From: a virus
DNA length: 26,706 nt
IMG/VR virus record: IMGVR_UViG_3300035698_000975
Coordinates: 1-26,706 of that record
Strand: one strand, 5' to 3'
Part shown: piece by piece, positions 6,242 to 14,646 of the stretch
How the letters are laid out: the number at the start of each line of letters is the position of its first letter
Numbering within the stretch: position 1 is the stretch's first letter
Program-made: the position numbers and the translations under genes
The notes under the pieces: model-generated
The model's database searches: none
The model's input: only the letters and a program-made list of their open reading frames with translations
What the model was told of the DNA's origin: nothing

Positions 6242-6420
6242 ATGGAATACACGATACACAAGGGGGTGAGACAGTGGTATGTAAGAGATGAATGGGGGGG
6301 TACAACGTAGCAATAGGAGATGATGGTACCACGATGTACGATACTAGAGAAGAGGCAGAGCGGTTTGTAGAGATGTCAAATAATAGATCTATCTACATCG
6401 AACCAGATACGGTCATCTGA
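6242..6420 (+). CDS. Probable paralogue of the preceding gene, reading frame broken at a second G7 tract
   Basis: ATG 6242 opens MEYTIHKGVRQWYVRDEWGG, but after seven Gs (6294-6300) the frame hits TAG at 6308-6310. A -1 shift on the run (GGG GGG T) continues as YNVAIGDDGTTMYDTREEAE... to TGA 6418-6420, about 59 residues in all. The fused product resembles the 6040-6237 protein (strand, DG turn, then a T/S-R-x-x-AE helix). Alternatively ATG 6292, which overlaps the G run, could start the second part alone (42 residues). The last 45 bases overlap the end of the leftward nuclease gene. Confidence 0.5.
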
Positions 6421-6654
6421 TACGTTAAGCTTTCTAACACCTATCTCTACCTGTTCATCCTTTATCGGAGGCCCGCATCTGTTCCCTTTTTGAAACTTTA
6501 CATCTATTAGAACAGTTTCACCTGTATGGGGGTCTAATGCAATGATATCAACTGGCCCTGTGCAGCCCAAGTTTCGGAACACTTCGTAACCTTGCTTCAT
6601 TAACCACAGGGCTGCTTTGATCTCTGTGTAATCGCCTAGTCTATTACTATTCAT
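6376..6654 (-). CDS. PD-(D/E)XK nuclease, Holliday-resolvase/homing-endonuclease-like
   Basis: A 92-residue protein with the core of a PD-(D/E)XK enzyme: E11 in the first helix (RLGDYTEIKAALWLMKQGY), D36 in GPVDIIALD and D51-x-K53 in VLIDVKFQ. This matches small archaeal-type resolvases and the PDDEXK_5 homing-endonuclease group; substrate (branched DNA or a specific site) cannot be told. It is the last gene of the leftward unit, 140 bases after the tail fibre, and its end overlaps the last rightward ORF by 45 bases. Its ribosome binding site is inside a hairpin, which suggests controlled translation. Confidence 0.78.
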   Translation of the reverse strand: MNSNRLGDYTEIKAALWLMKQGYEVFRNLGCTGPVDIIALDPHTGETVLIDVKFQKGNRCGPPIKDEQVEIGVRKLNVSDDRIWFDVDRSII

Positions 6655-6657
6655 TTT

Positions 6658-6676
6658 GTCCCTCTACATGAGGGAC
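6658..6676 (-). promoter_or_regulatory. Hairpin that sequesters the ribosome binding site of the small nuclease
   Basis: On the - strand a perfect 7-bp stem (GTCCCTC paired with GAGGGAC, 5-base loop) ends three bases before ATG 6654. The 3' arm holds the only visible Shine-Dalgarno sequence (GAGG). When folded it would block ribosome loading on this mRNA, so translation may depend on an upstream-started or unfolded transcript. This resembles late T4 and T7 transcripts in which hairpins gate early versus late translation. The perfect stem is seen; the function is inferred. Confidence 0.6.
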
Positions 6677-6778
6677 CCCTGTATCGCCCTAGGAGGGGGT
6701 CTACAGAGGTTTCATGTCCTGTCGGGGATGTGGCTAGCCTAGGGGTCAGAGATGCGCACAGCGGACCCCTCCTAGGCT
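6674..6778 (-). terminator. Inverted-repeat cluster between tail fibre and nuclease (possible terminator or RNA-processing site)
   Basis: The 140-base gap holds a hairpin at 6736-6747/6764-6778 (8 bp plus 4 bp with a 3-base bulge, 16-base loop) and a second, weaker GACCCC/GGGGTC pair at 6674-6679/6696-6701. The sequence CCTAGGAGGGG(G)TC at 6688-6701 is also nearly complementary to 6764-6776, so alternative pairings are possible. CCTAGG occurs three times within 89 bases. No T run follows on either strand, so simple rho-independent termination is not certain. Confidence 0.5.
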
Positions 6779-6794
6779 GTGTTATTATGGCAGA

Positions 6795-8189
6795 TTACGC
6801 TGATCGCTTCCTGCGCCACACAGTTACATCTCCCTGTGCTTTGAAAAAGGCGCTGCTGCTCCAGAATAACTGGATACCGTTTACAGCGTCTGTTCCCTGC
6901 TTAAACTGACCCGCTCCAGTGATGGGTTCCATAGACACTGTGGAGTCAGAAGCCTGAACCGCGCCTATCCAATGCACCGATAGCCTTTCTGTGGAATTAC
7001 CGGGGTCAGGTATCGTAAGCTCGACAGAAGATGCCGAGCCTGCGTCGTTACCTCCTGCTGTTAGCATAGTTATCTCGGAGTCTGATATATCAAATACAGA
7101 AGTGTTGTCTGTCTGGTTATTAGCCCAGTTATAATCTGCTGCATCTGACTCGTAACTAGTCCCTCCGTCGTCAGAGAACCTTAGATTCAGATCCCTTAGA
7201 TCAGTAGCAGTGGCAAACCCGTTAACCTGCACGAAGTAATCGTATCCAGATTCAAAACCGTGTGTTATATCCGGGCTACCCCCTGCGGCTATTGAGAATG
7301 TAGATTGACTAGGTATAGAAGCAGTAGCTACAAACTCCAAAGCTCCTGGATTAACTGCTGCAATCTGGGCGTCAATGTAGGCTTTGATAGACTCGCCACT
7401 GGCTACGTTTGTAGCTGTCCCAGATAACAGTGAGTCATCATCAATCAGGGCAGCCGACAACAGAGCAGCGTCGTAGGCTTGAACGTCTGATCCTATAGCT
7501 ACCCCCAAAGCTGTTCTAGCTGCCGAGGCGCTGGTAGCCCCTGTGCCCCCCTTGGCTACTGATACAGTAGGGAGGAGATGGACATGATCCTCTCTAGAGA
7601 AATCATCTGCAATACCGGCAGATGCTGCTGAGAGGGACACATCCACACCAGCTACATCGGAGGCAAGCGCAGCCGTAGTAGTGATAGTAGTATGGGTATA
7701 GCCATCATTGGCTGCATTGCGTTTCACGAAGGTGCTGGCAACAGGGGTGTCTACTTCTCCGAAGGTACCTGTGAAACCAACCGGCCCTTTAAGGGTACGA
7801 TCCAGCTCTTCCTGCTGTTGTAGATCAACCATCGTAGCTTTGTCGAAAGCTGTCTCTTGCAGATCATGGAAGTACCCTCCTTGGTTTTCAAGGTCAAGGT
7901 CTTGTTCGATAGGTATAACACGCTTTATAGTAATGGTGGCCCCTGTAGCCAAAGGGGTGCCTCCAGAAGCAGGATATGTAATGCTGCCTGTACCGGGATA
8001 AGTGGCTACCGACACACTGTAGGTAGTCGAGGAGGCACCCTCAGATATGGTAGTCTCCACACCGGCAACAGAGGTGGTCGTTACAACCAAGTCCGTGCTA
8101 GCGAAGATTACGATAGGGCTAAAGGAGAACACTGTAGCAGCGTCGTTACCAGCACCCGTAGCTTTCTTAGCAGTTGTTGCAACAGTCAT
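6795..8189 (-). CDS. Tail fibre, T7 gp17-like N terminus
   Basis: A 464-residue receptor-binding protein. The first ~140 residues follow the T7 tail-fibre N-terminal domain (F-x-P-IVIFASTDLVV, GTPLATGATITIKRVIPIEQDLDLENQGGY split over two strands, then TAFDKATMVDLQQQEELDR), which docks on the tail. A tail-fibre linker follows (VAKGGTGATSASAARTALG). The C-terminal half is strand-rich and has no recognisable enzyme motif; it probably binds the host surface. T7 gp17 is longer (553), so the shaft is shorter here. It is last of the virion genes, as in T7, and overlaps the preceding gene by ATGA. Confidence 0.87.
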   Translation of the reverse strand: MTVATTAKKATGAGNDAATVFSFSPIVIFASTDLVVTTTSVAGVETTISEGASSTTYSVSVATYPGTGSITYPASGGTPLATGATITIKRVIPIEQDLDLENQGGYFHDLQETAFDKATMVDLQQQEELDRTLKGPVGFTGTFGEVDTPVASTFVKRNAANDGYTHTTITTTAALASDVAGVDVSLSAASAGIADDFSREDHVHLLPTVSVAKGGTGATSASAARTALGVAIGSDVQAYDAALLSAALIDDDSLLSGTATNVASGESIKAYIDAQIAAVNPGALEFVATASIPSQSTFSIAAGGSPDITHGFESGYDYFVQVNGFATATDLRDLNLRFSDDGGTSYESDAADYNWANNQTDNTSVFDISDSEITMLTAGGNDAGSASSVELTIPDPGNSTERLSVHWIGAVQASDSTVSMEPITGAGQFKQGTDAVNGIQLFWSSSAFFKAQGDVTVWRRKRSA

Positions 8190-11100
8190 TCTTTTATCTT
8201 CTCTATAATATAGGGTGAGTAGCCTAGGGCAAGTCTTCCGCCTTCAGCAGCAGTGTCTTTATCGAAGAGCATTCCTGCCCCCTTCATCTCATTGAAGAGC
8301 GTTCTAGCAGGTACACCCGTGATGCCGGAGACTAGTTCTAACAGGCTATCCAACACCTTCATCTGATCCTCTACATACTCGTAATCGAAGTCTTCATCAG
8401 CCAAGGTAGAGGCTAAGTCAGAGAGTGCAGCCAGGAACTGAAGAGGGTGTCTAGTTGATAGTTCGAAAGGATTATCCCCCATTACCGAGGTAGCCAGTAT
8501 TTCAATAGCATCCCCTATCATAAGCATACCAGTAAAACTGCCTAACAGGCTGGCCTTCAACTGGTCCTCTCCATCAACGCTGAACCCGTTAGCGGCTAGC
8601 ATGATAAAGTTGGGAACCATTAGATGGTAGATAACAAATCTCTTTGCCATCTCCGAGTTGCTGATCCTGCCTTTCTTCCATTCGCCGAAGGCCTCTATCT
8701 CTGCCCTGGTAATAGCATTGGCCGAGGACATGAACTGTGTCATGATACGGACAAATCCATTGCCCCGCTGTAGTTCAGTGACCTGATCAATATCAGCAGA
8801 CTGCTGTGTTCTATTAGCAAGTCTACTAAACTGGGCAAGCGCCTGCTCTTCAGACATACCGCTGTCCATCAGTGACTTAACATGGGCATAGCCTCCTACG
8901 AAGATGGCTGCCTTATCACCGTACCGAATAGGGAGCATCATAACTCTTGTGAAGTTAGGGTTGCGCCCCATAAAGTTCAGCCACTTCCCACTGACCATAT
9001 CGTTCTGTAGGTCATTAAGATCGATGTCCAAGTTCATGCCACGGTTGGTAAAGAAGTCCGCCTTCTGCATAAGCTTAACAGCGGCCTTGTAGTTAGCCGG
9101 GAGTGTAGCCAAGTTCTCAACAAACTTAGCAGGTGATACATCCTGTGCAAAGGCAGAGAATGATGCAAGCTGTTTCAGTCCAATCTGTGGCTTAGCCCCT
9201 AGCTGGGCGAACCCGAAGTTACGACTGAGCTGGACGATAAGTTTCTCACCAGTAGAGGCAACTTGAGCACCTTTCTTACCGAAGTACTCTATGTCCCTCT
9301 GGATAGTAGAAGCAGCTACAGAACCATGCTCGTCTTTGATACGGTTCATTACAGTATTGCCGTCTCCACCGAACACATCATTGATTAAGCTGACCTTCTC
9401 AGAGTAGGCCATGAAGTATTCCATCTCCATGACATGGGACACCAGAGTACTGATGTCTGCACGCCTCTGCAACCTAAACTTCTTAGATCCTTCACGGGAC
9501 TTAAGACTGCCAGGAGCTACGCTACCTCTGTACTGGATCGATTTCAAGAACTCGTCTACTTCAACGTCCATCCCCTCTCTTGAGATAGGGATGTAGTTCT
9601 CTACCTGCGGGAGATTAACCCCGTAGATTCTACGGTAAGCCTTATTGATACGCTCGTAGTACTCATTGTAGAAGTCTTGCTGTACAGAGATGACAGTGGT
9701 ATCGAACGTGTTAGACATCTCATTAGCTATGGCTTCTATGATGGCAGGTGTGTAGCCTTCAGTCTCAGGGTCCATCGCCAGCTCTCTAAGATCCTCATTC
9801 ATCAACTCCATATGGCGCTGACGTAATTCGGATTTAGTCATGGTAATGTTCTTACGAGTCACTCCGTCAGAGAGAGTGAAGGTTCCAATGTCTACCTCTG
9901 TGGTAGCATCACTCTGGAACTGCTTCAATACCTGCCGAGCAGTCATACCGAGGCGCTTAACTACTTCATTGTTAAACTTCTCCATAGACTCCTTGCGGCC
10001 TTTGTCGTATGCACGAGACTCCTCGAAGAAAGACAGCTTCTCTAGCAGCCCATCAACAAGTTTATTATCAGAGCTAGTCAGAACATGCTGAAGCTTGTTA
10101 CGCCACACCCCGCTCCAAGAGAGCCAGATGGTATTGCGTAAGTTCTTACGAGACATCTTCTTAGCCTTCTTAGTAGACTCCGGGATGTTGCCCATGCCGT
10201 CCAAGAACTCCATACGAACCTCGGCCACTTGCACGTCTCTCCAAAGCCGGTTAGCCTTGTTGATAGCCTTACCCTGTGCCACTGAGTCCTCAAGGCTGAG
10301 GAGGATATCCTCTACGTCCTTGATGTCAACGGAGCTTGAGTCAGCCTTGAGGCCTAGAAGCGTACCAATCATAGCATCGGAGGGATCGGTTATAATCCCC
10401 TCTCTGTTAATGATTGCAGCTATGCTATCTGAGGCTTCCTTCTTAGTCATCCCCATGATGTTGTTAACACGGGTTAGGAGGGCATCCACACGGGGATTGG
10501 TCTTAGTAGCCTTCTTCCCGTTAGCGGGTACCTTCAGGGCCTTCTTAACCAGCTTGGTTATAGCACCCTTGGCCTGAGCCTTACGCTGCTTATCCACCAT
10601 GTTCAGTATCTTAGCTTGGATAACAGGGAGTTGCTTTTGAAGCTGCTCTGTGCTAGCCATGTCGCTAACTGTGTTGATGAACTTAGCTTTGTTCTCATGA
10701 CTTAGATCGCTGTTCTGTATGAAGGTAGTCAGCACCTTCTGAGCAGCCTTGAAATCTTTACGGACTAAGGCCTTGGTGGCTCGGAAGGCCTTCTTAACAT
10801 CGGACACATTCTGCTTAGAGGAGTTTACATTGAGGCTGCGGAGCCGCTGCGCCTTGGTCTCTACCTTGTCCTTACCCTCTACGGGCTCCACTGGCGGACC
10901 TGTTACATTGAGCTGAGCCTGCTCTACTTCGAGCTTCTCCTGCCTTTCGACAAGCTGATCGAACTTGTTCTCTAACCGTTTAGTACCCTTGCCCTCTTCA
11001 GTACGCAGATCCACCTCAGCCGATGTGGCTTCAATATCCCTAGCAATACTGTTAAGCTCTGTGTCAATGGCAGTGTCTCTGCCTTGTTCCACAACAGCTT

Positions 11101-12871
11101 CAGTCTGAGCACGGGTGTCCTTTACTTGAGCGATGAGTTTATCAACCAGCTCCATGACTTCAGTAGTCTGGTTCTCAATTATATCGTTAACGTCAACGTT
11201 CTCTCCGCTCTTGAACTCTTCCAAGAAACTAAGTGTACGAGCACGCAATGTGGGTTCTACAGTCTCATCTGCCTCCAGTACAGCAGCAGCCTCGTCTCCG
11301 TTCTCTTCTAGATCAGTGGTGGCTTCCTTAACAGAGGGAACAACACCGTATGACAGGAAGTCAGACAACCCTTCGTAATGCTCTGTACCGAATACGAACT
11401 CAGCGAAGTTAGACAGAGGGATGTCAACAGTTGTATCACTATCGATAGCCTCCTGCACATTCGCCATATCTACACCGGCCTGTTCAGCAAACTCAACAGA
11501 GTTCTCCAAGCCATTAACATAGTCGTGGAAAGCCTGAGCATCTACTCCAACCGTTTCAATACCGCTCTCCTGAAGGATGGCTTCTCTATGACGAGCAGCC
11601 AAGTCAGGGGCTTGGGTAGTGATGTTAGAATCTAGTGCCGTCTCGTTAGCCTTGTCCATGTTGCGCTTCGCGCGAACGGCCCTGCTCTTGCCCGGAAGGG
11701 CTAAGGAGATAACTCCACCAACACCAGCACCGACAGCGCCATCTTCCCCGAGACCTTCAGACAGTATCTTATGCTCTGGATCTACCAGACCCATGATGAC
11801 AATGTTCTGTCCTATCTTCTCAAGTATTTCCTGAGCCCCTTCGGAGCCTGCACCTAGCAGCACTCTGACCATACGGTTACGAACGCTAGCTGGGATTTTT
11901 CTGAACAGAAGGTCTAGTCCAAACTTCTCAGTAACTAGGGTGACATAACCACCAAGCACACGGGCCAAGCCTGCAAACTCCGCATCAGCTTTCCCCTTAG
12001 ATTCAAGTTCATCGTTGACAGCCGTAACACCTTGCCCAAACAGCGCAAGACCTGCGGCTGTGGGGTTAAGCAGAACCAGCGCCATCTGAGCAGCAGCCTG
12101 CCCGACACCGCCTATAACCTTCTGAACATAGTCAGGATCTTCGGGCTGAATAGATCTACCGGCTTCTTTGATACCCTGACCAACAGCTCTCAACCCCTGT
12201 GCAGGGTTAAGCCAGAATGGGAGCTTAGGTCCCCCTGACTTAGACCCATTTAGAAAGTTCTGTGTAGCAATGGCGGCGTCCCTGTCAAAAGCTTGAACAC
12301 CCAATGTGATTACACGGATCATACCCTTTGCAGCATCGTCATTAACGATAGCGACAGACTCGATAACCATGCCGGGGAACTTGATAATCTCACCAGCAGC
12401 CATACCAGCAGCACCAGTAAGCCAGCTTGTCTCGGCTAGCTTATCCCGCTCTGCCTTTACGAATGTAGCAAAGTCAGAGTCCTGTTTAGCCAGATTAGCT
12501 GTAGCGGGGGCAGTCTGTCCAAGCAAGCGCATCTGCTCCTGCTCGTACATTAGCCTGATGCCGTCTCTATCTAGCTTAATCTCAGAAGAAGGGAGACCAG
12601 TGGTCTTGGCCCACTCCCTATCCTTAGCCACCTGTTCAGGGGAGGCATTGAATACCTCCTCTACGACAAGTCTTCCGATAGTATCACTGACACTGAAGTC
12701 AGTATCATTATCTGAATCTTCAGCCACAATACTATCTACCGAAGGTGTTACTTCTAATCCAGGAAGGGAAGGCTCTCCGACACCCTGCACGTCCTTAGAG
12801 AATGTATCTGATACATCGAAGGCACTAGGCGCTTCAGTATTGTCGATAAGACTTTTAGTTACTTCTACCAT
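8186..12871 (-). CDS. Internal virion / DNA-ejection protein, T7 gp16-like (very large)
   Basis: At 1561 residues this is the largest gene here. By position (after gp14- and gp15-like genes, before the tail fibre) and size it corresponds to the T7 gp16 ejection protein (1318 aa), which leaves the head and spans the cell envelope. I see no lytic transglycosylase motif at the N terminus, unlike T7 gp16. There are hydrophobic stretches (GVGQAAAQMALVLLNPTAAG; a C-terminal FVIYHLMVPNFIMLAANGF) and a charged coiled-coil-like region near residues 600-660. Middle parts (NYIPISREG, GFAQLGAKPQIGLKQLASF) look like those of other large ejected phage proteins. AGGA lies about six bases before ATG 12871. 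Confidence 0.75.
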   Translation of the reverse strand: MVEVTKSLIDNTEAPSAFDVSDTFSKDVQGVGEPSLPGLEVTPSVDSIVAEDSDNDTDFSVSDTIGRLVVEEVFNASPEQVAKDREWAKTTGLPSSEIKLDRDGIRLMYEQEQMRLLGQTAPATANLAKQDSDFATFVKAERDKLAETSWLTGAAGMAAGEIIKFPGMVIESVAIVNDDAAKGMIRVITLGVQAFDRDAAIATQNFLNGSKSGGPKLPFWLNPAQGLRAVGQGIKEAGRSIQPEDPDYVQKVIGGVGQAAAQMALVLLNPTAAGLALFGQGVTAVNDELESKGKADAEFAGLARVLGGYVTLVTEKFGLDLLFRKIPASVRNRMVRVLLGAGSEGAQEILEKIGQNIVIMGLVDPEHKILSEGLGEDGAVGAGVGGVISLALPGKSRAVRAKRNMDKANETALDSNITTQAPDLAARHREAILQESGIETVGVDAQAFHDYVNGLENSVEFAEQAGVDMANVQEAIDSDTTVDIPLSNFAEFVFGTEHYEGLSDFLSYGVVPSVKEATTDLEENGDEAAAVLEADETVEPTLRARTLSFLEEFKSGENVDVNDIIENQTTEVMELVDKLIAQVKDTRAQTEAVVEQGRDTAIDTELNSIARDIEATSAEVDLRTEEGKGTKRLENKFDQLVERQEKLEVEQAQLNVTGPPVEPVEGKDKVETKAQRLRSLNVNSSKQNVSDVKKAFRATKALVRKDFKAAQKVLTTFIQNSDLSHENKAKFINTVSDMASTEQLQKQLPVIQAKILNMVDKQRKAQAKGAITKLVKKALKVPANGKKATKTNPRVDALLTRVNNIMGMTKKEASDSIAAIINREGIITDPSDAMIGTLLGLKADSSSVDIKDVEDILLSLEDSVAQGKAINKANRLWRDVQVAEVRMEFLDGMGNIPESTKKAKKMSRKNLRNTIWLSWSGVWRNKLQHVLTSSDNKLVDGLLEKLSFFEESRAYDKGRKESMEKFNNEVVKRLGMTARQVLKQFQSDATTEVDIGTFTLSDGVTRKNITMTKSELRQRHMELMNEDLRELAMDPETEGYTPAIIEAIANEMSNTFDTTVISVQQDFYNEYYERINKAYRRIYGVNLPQVENYIPISREGMDVEVDEFLKSIQYRGSVAPGSLKSREGSKKFRLQRRADISTLVSHVMEMEYFMAYSEKVSLINDVFGGDGNTVMNRIKDEHGSVAASTIQRDIEYFGKKGAQVASTGEKLIVQLSRNFGFAQLGAKPQIGLKQLASFSAFAQDVSPAKFVENLATLPANYKAAVKLMQKADFFTNRGMNLDIDLNDLQNDMVSGKWLNFMGRNPNFTRVMMLPIRYGDKAAIFVGGYAHVKSLMDSGMSEEQALAQFSRLANRTQQSADIDQVTELQRGNGFVRIMTQFMSSANAITRAEIEAFGEWKKGRISNSEMAKRFVIYHLMVPNFIMLAANGFSVDGEDQLKASLLGSFTGMLMIGDAIEILATSVMGDNPFELSTRHPLQFLAALSDLASTLADEDFDYEYVEDQMKVLDSLLELVSGITGVPARTLFNEMKGAGMLFDKDTAAEGGRLALGYSPYIIEKIKE

Positions 12872-12900
12872 TTGGTTCCTATTCTACTAGAGAATTAGCT

Positions 12901-14646
12901 CTATTCATTAATACGTTTGAAGGCTTTCAGTATAGAAGCGGGATCACTAGGAAGCCCAAGCTTCTTCAAACCGTTACCTATGTCTGCGGCCACATCCTTG
13001 TCGATGTCACCAAACTGCTCTGCCTTAGAGTCGTCAGAGGAGGTTGAGGTGAACAGTCCAAAGATATGGGTGTTCTTCCTTATATTGGTGGGGTTGGTAA
13101 CATCTTCAATGATTGCGTCTATCTCAGTATCCTTAAGCTTCTTAATGCCACCGGCTGCTGATATTCTTCCGTATATCATAGATACGATATTACCGTAAGC
13201 CTCTTCATCCGACTTAGTTTTCCCCTGACCCATGCTGTTCAATCTAGCATTAATCTTCTGTGTTAGAGTAGCAGTAGTAGGGTCTCCTGCTTCCTTTAGC
13301 TGGTCTGTTTTTATGCCCTTAAAGGTAGAGAAGTCAGAGTCGTTCATAAGTTCCCTAGCAAAGGCTAGGGAAGTCGTTGCTAGTCTATCCGAATTACTAT
13401 GAGCCACGCTAAGTAGTTGAAAGCCCTCTGAAGTAGTCTCTTTAGGTGGAGCTATCTTAGCATCCATATAAGCTACTACGCCTGACTTCTTACTGCCAAG
13501 AAGGTACGTAGCAGAGGCAGGTATATCAGACTCCTTAGTCCATACGCCCTTATCTACATTATCTAGAGCCTGTAGAAGAGTAGCCTTTTGCGCCGTTTTA
13601 AGATCAGCATCCTGCTGTTTAGTTCTACGAGTAAGTTCTTTGTCTGCATCGTTCTCATGGGCTCTTCTTATATTGTCCACCCTAACAGCAGCGATTATAT
13701 CAGATGATAGAGTAGCTAAAGCTGCCTTCTCCAATTGCCCTTCTGAGTTGTCTTTAATGTACTGACGCTGGGCTGTAAGGTTTCCTGGGTTAAGAAGCTG
13801 AGATTTGTTAACCAAGTCCTGAGCTGATACAGAAAGTACCTCTCCTTGAAACTGAGCTACAGCAGCAGCCCTAACAAGAGGATCTATTGACCCTGCGTAC
13901 TTCCCGCCAGCAGCGGTATCGTTAAGGAGCCTACCAACAGTGGCTAAGTCCTTACCTGCCATAGCTGCCTTGAAGACCTTATTGAACTGAGTAGTAACCT
14001 CACCTCTTACCATGATCTGGGTAATAGGATCAGACTTATCGTATCCCAGCTTGGCAGCCTTCTTTACAGCCCAGTTAACACTCTCCACAATACCCTTATG
14101 AAACTCATCAGGGTTAGAGTAATCAGACGCAGCAGTGTTCTGTGCTATCTCAACCTTAGCTTCACCGAGGGCGTTCTCATGGTCATCTCTAGCTTTGTTA
14201 AGCTGCCTGCCCACCTGCCCACGGGTGGCTTCCTCTCTACTAGCAATGCGCTTAGTAAGGGACCGGGAGACAACTCCATTAGCCCCTTCGAAGGTCTGGG
14301 ATCGCAAGGCAGCTATACGTGCCTGTACCTCAGGGGCCGCTGAAAGGGCAGCCTTTCCCTGCAATGAGGTGAAGCCTGGGGAGCCAGCTACTGGATCTCC
14401 AAAGAGTATATCCTGTACACCTTTGGAATACTGGATCTCCCGCTCTGTGGCATCGTCCTCATTAGCTCTATCTATCATTGGCTGGATAATATTAGTAGAT
14501 ACCTTATCAACCTGATTAGCGAACTGAACTAAAGACCTACCTGAACTAGCCCCGAAATCATCAGGGGAGAACTGGGTTGTATCAAGGGTAGTATTCCGAG
14601 GGCTAGAAGATACAGATCTAGTTCCTAATACTGGTACTCTAGCCAT
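12901..14646 (-). CDS. Internal virion protein, T7 gp15-like
   Basis: A 581-residue, mostly helical and soluble protein, rich in A, K, D and Q. It sits between a gp14-like and a gp16-like gene, which is the T7 gp15 place; T7 gp15 is 747 residues. The segment GFTSLQGKAAL after an ILFGDP motif is typical of these tail-core proteins. It has no membrane segment or catalytic motif. It would form part of the ejected channel across the periplasm. Its ATG overlaps the preceding stop by one base (TAATG). Confidence 0.72.
   Translation of the reverse strand: MARVPVLGTRSVSSSPRNTTLDTTQFSPDDFGASSGRSLVQFANQVDKVSTNIIQPMIDRANEDDATEREIQYSKGVQDILFGDPVAGSPGFTSLQGKAALSAAPEVQARIAALRSQTFEGANGVVSRSLTKRIASREEATRGQVGRQLNKARDDHENALGEAKVEIAQNTAASDYSNPDEFHKGIVESVNWAVKKAAKLGYDKSDPITQIMVRGEVTTQFNKVFKAAMAGKDLATVGRLLNDTAAGGKYAGSIDPLVRAAAVAQFQGEVLSVSAQDLVNKSQLLNPGNLTAQRQYIKDNSEGQLEKAALATLSSDIIAAVRVDNIRRAHENDADKELTRRTKQQDADLKTAQKATLLQALDNVDKGVWTKESDIPASATYLLGSKKSGVVAYMDAKIAPPKETTSEGFQLLSVAHSNSDRLATTSLAFARELMNDSDFSTFKGIKTDQLKEAGDPTTATLTQKINARLNSMGQGKTKSDEEAYGNIVSMIYGRISAAGGIKKLKDTEIDAIIEDVTNPTNIRKNTHIFGLFTSTSSDDSKAEQFGDIDKDVAADIGNGLKKLGLPSDPASILKAFKRINE

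Noticed and set aside
6126-6332. 68-codon - strand frame over the two small + strand genes at 6040 and 6242
   Set aside because: No ribosome binding site, and the + strand has AGGAGG and ATGA coupling in the same stretch.
12306-12890. 194-codon + strand frame opposite the gp16-like gene (and similar ones at 10095-10577 and 7857-8213)
   Set aside because: Serine/leucine-rich shadow frames inside confidently coding - strand genes, with no start signals.
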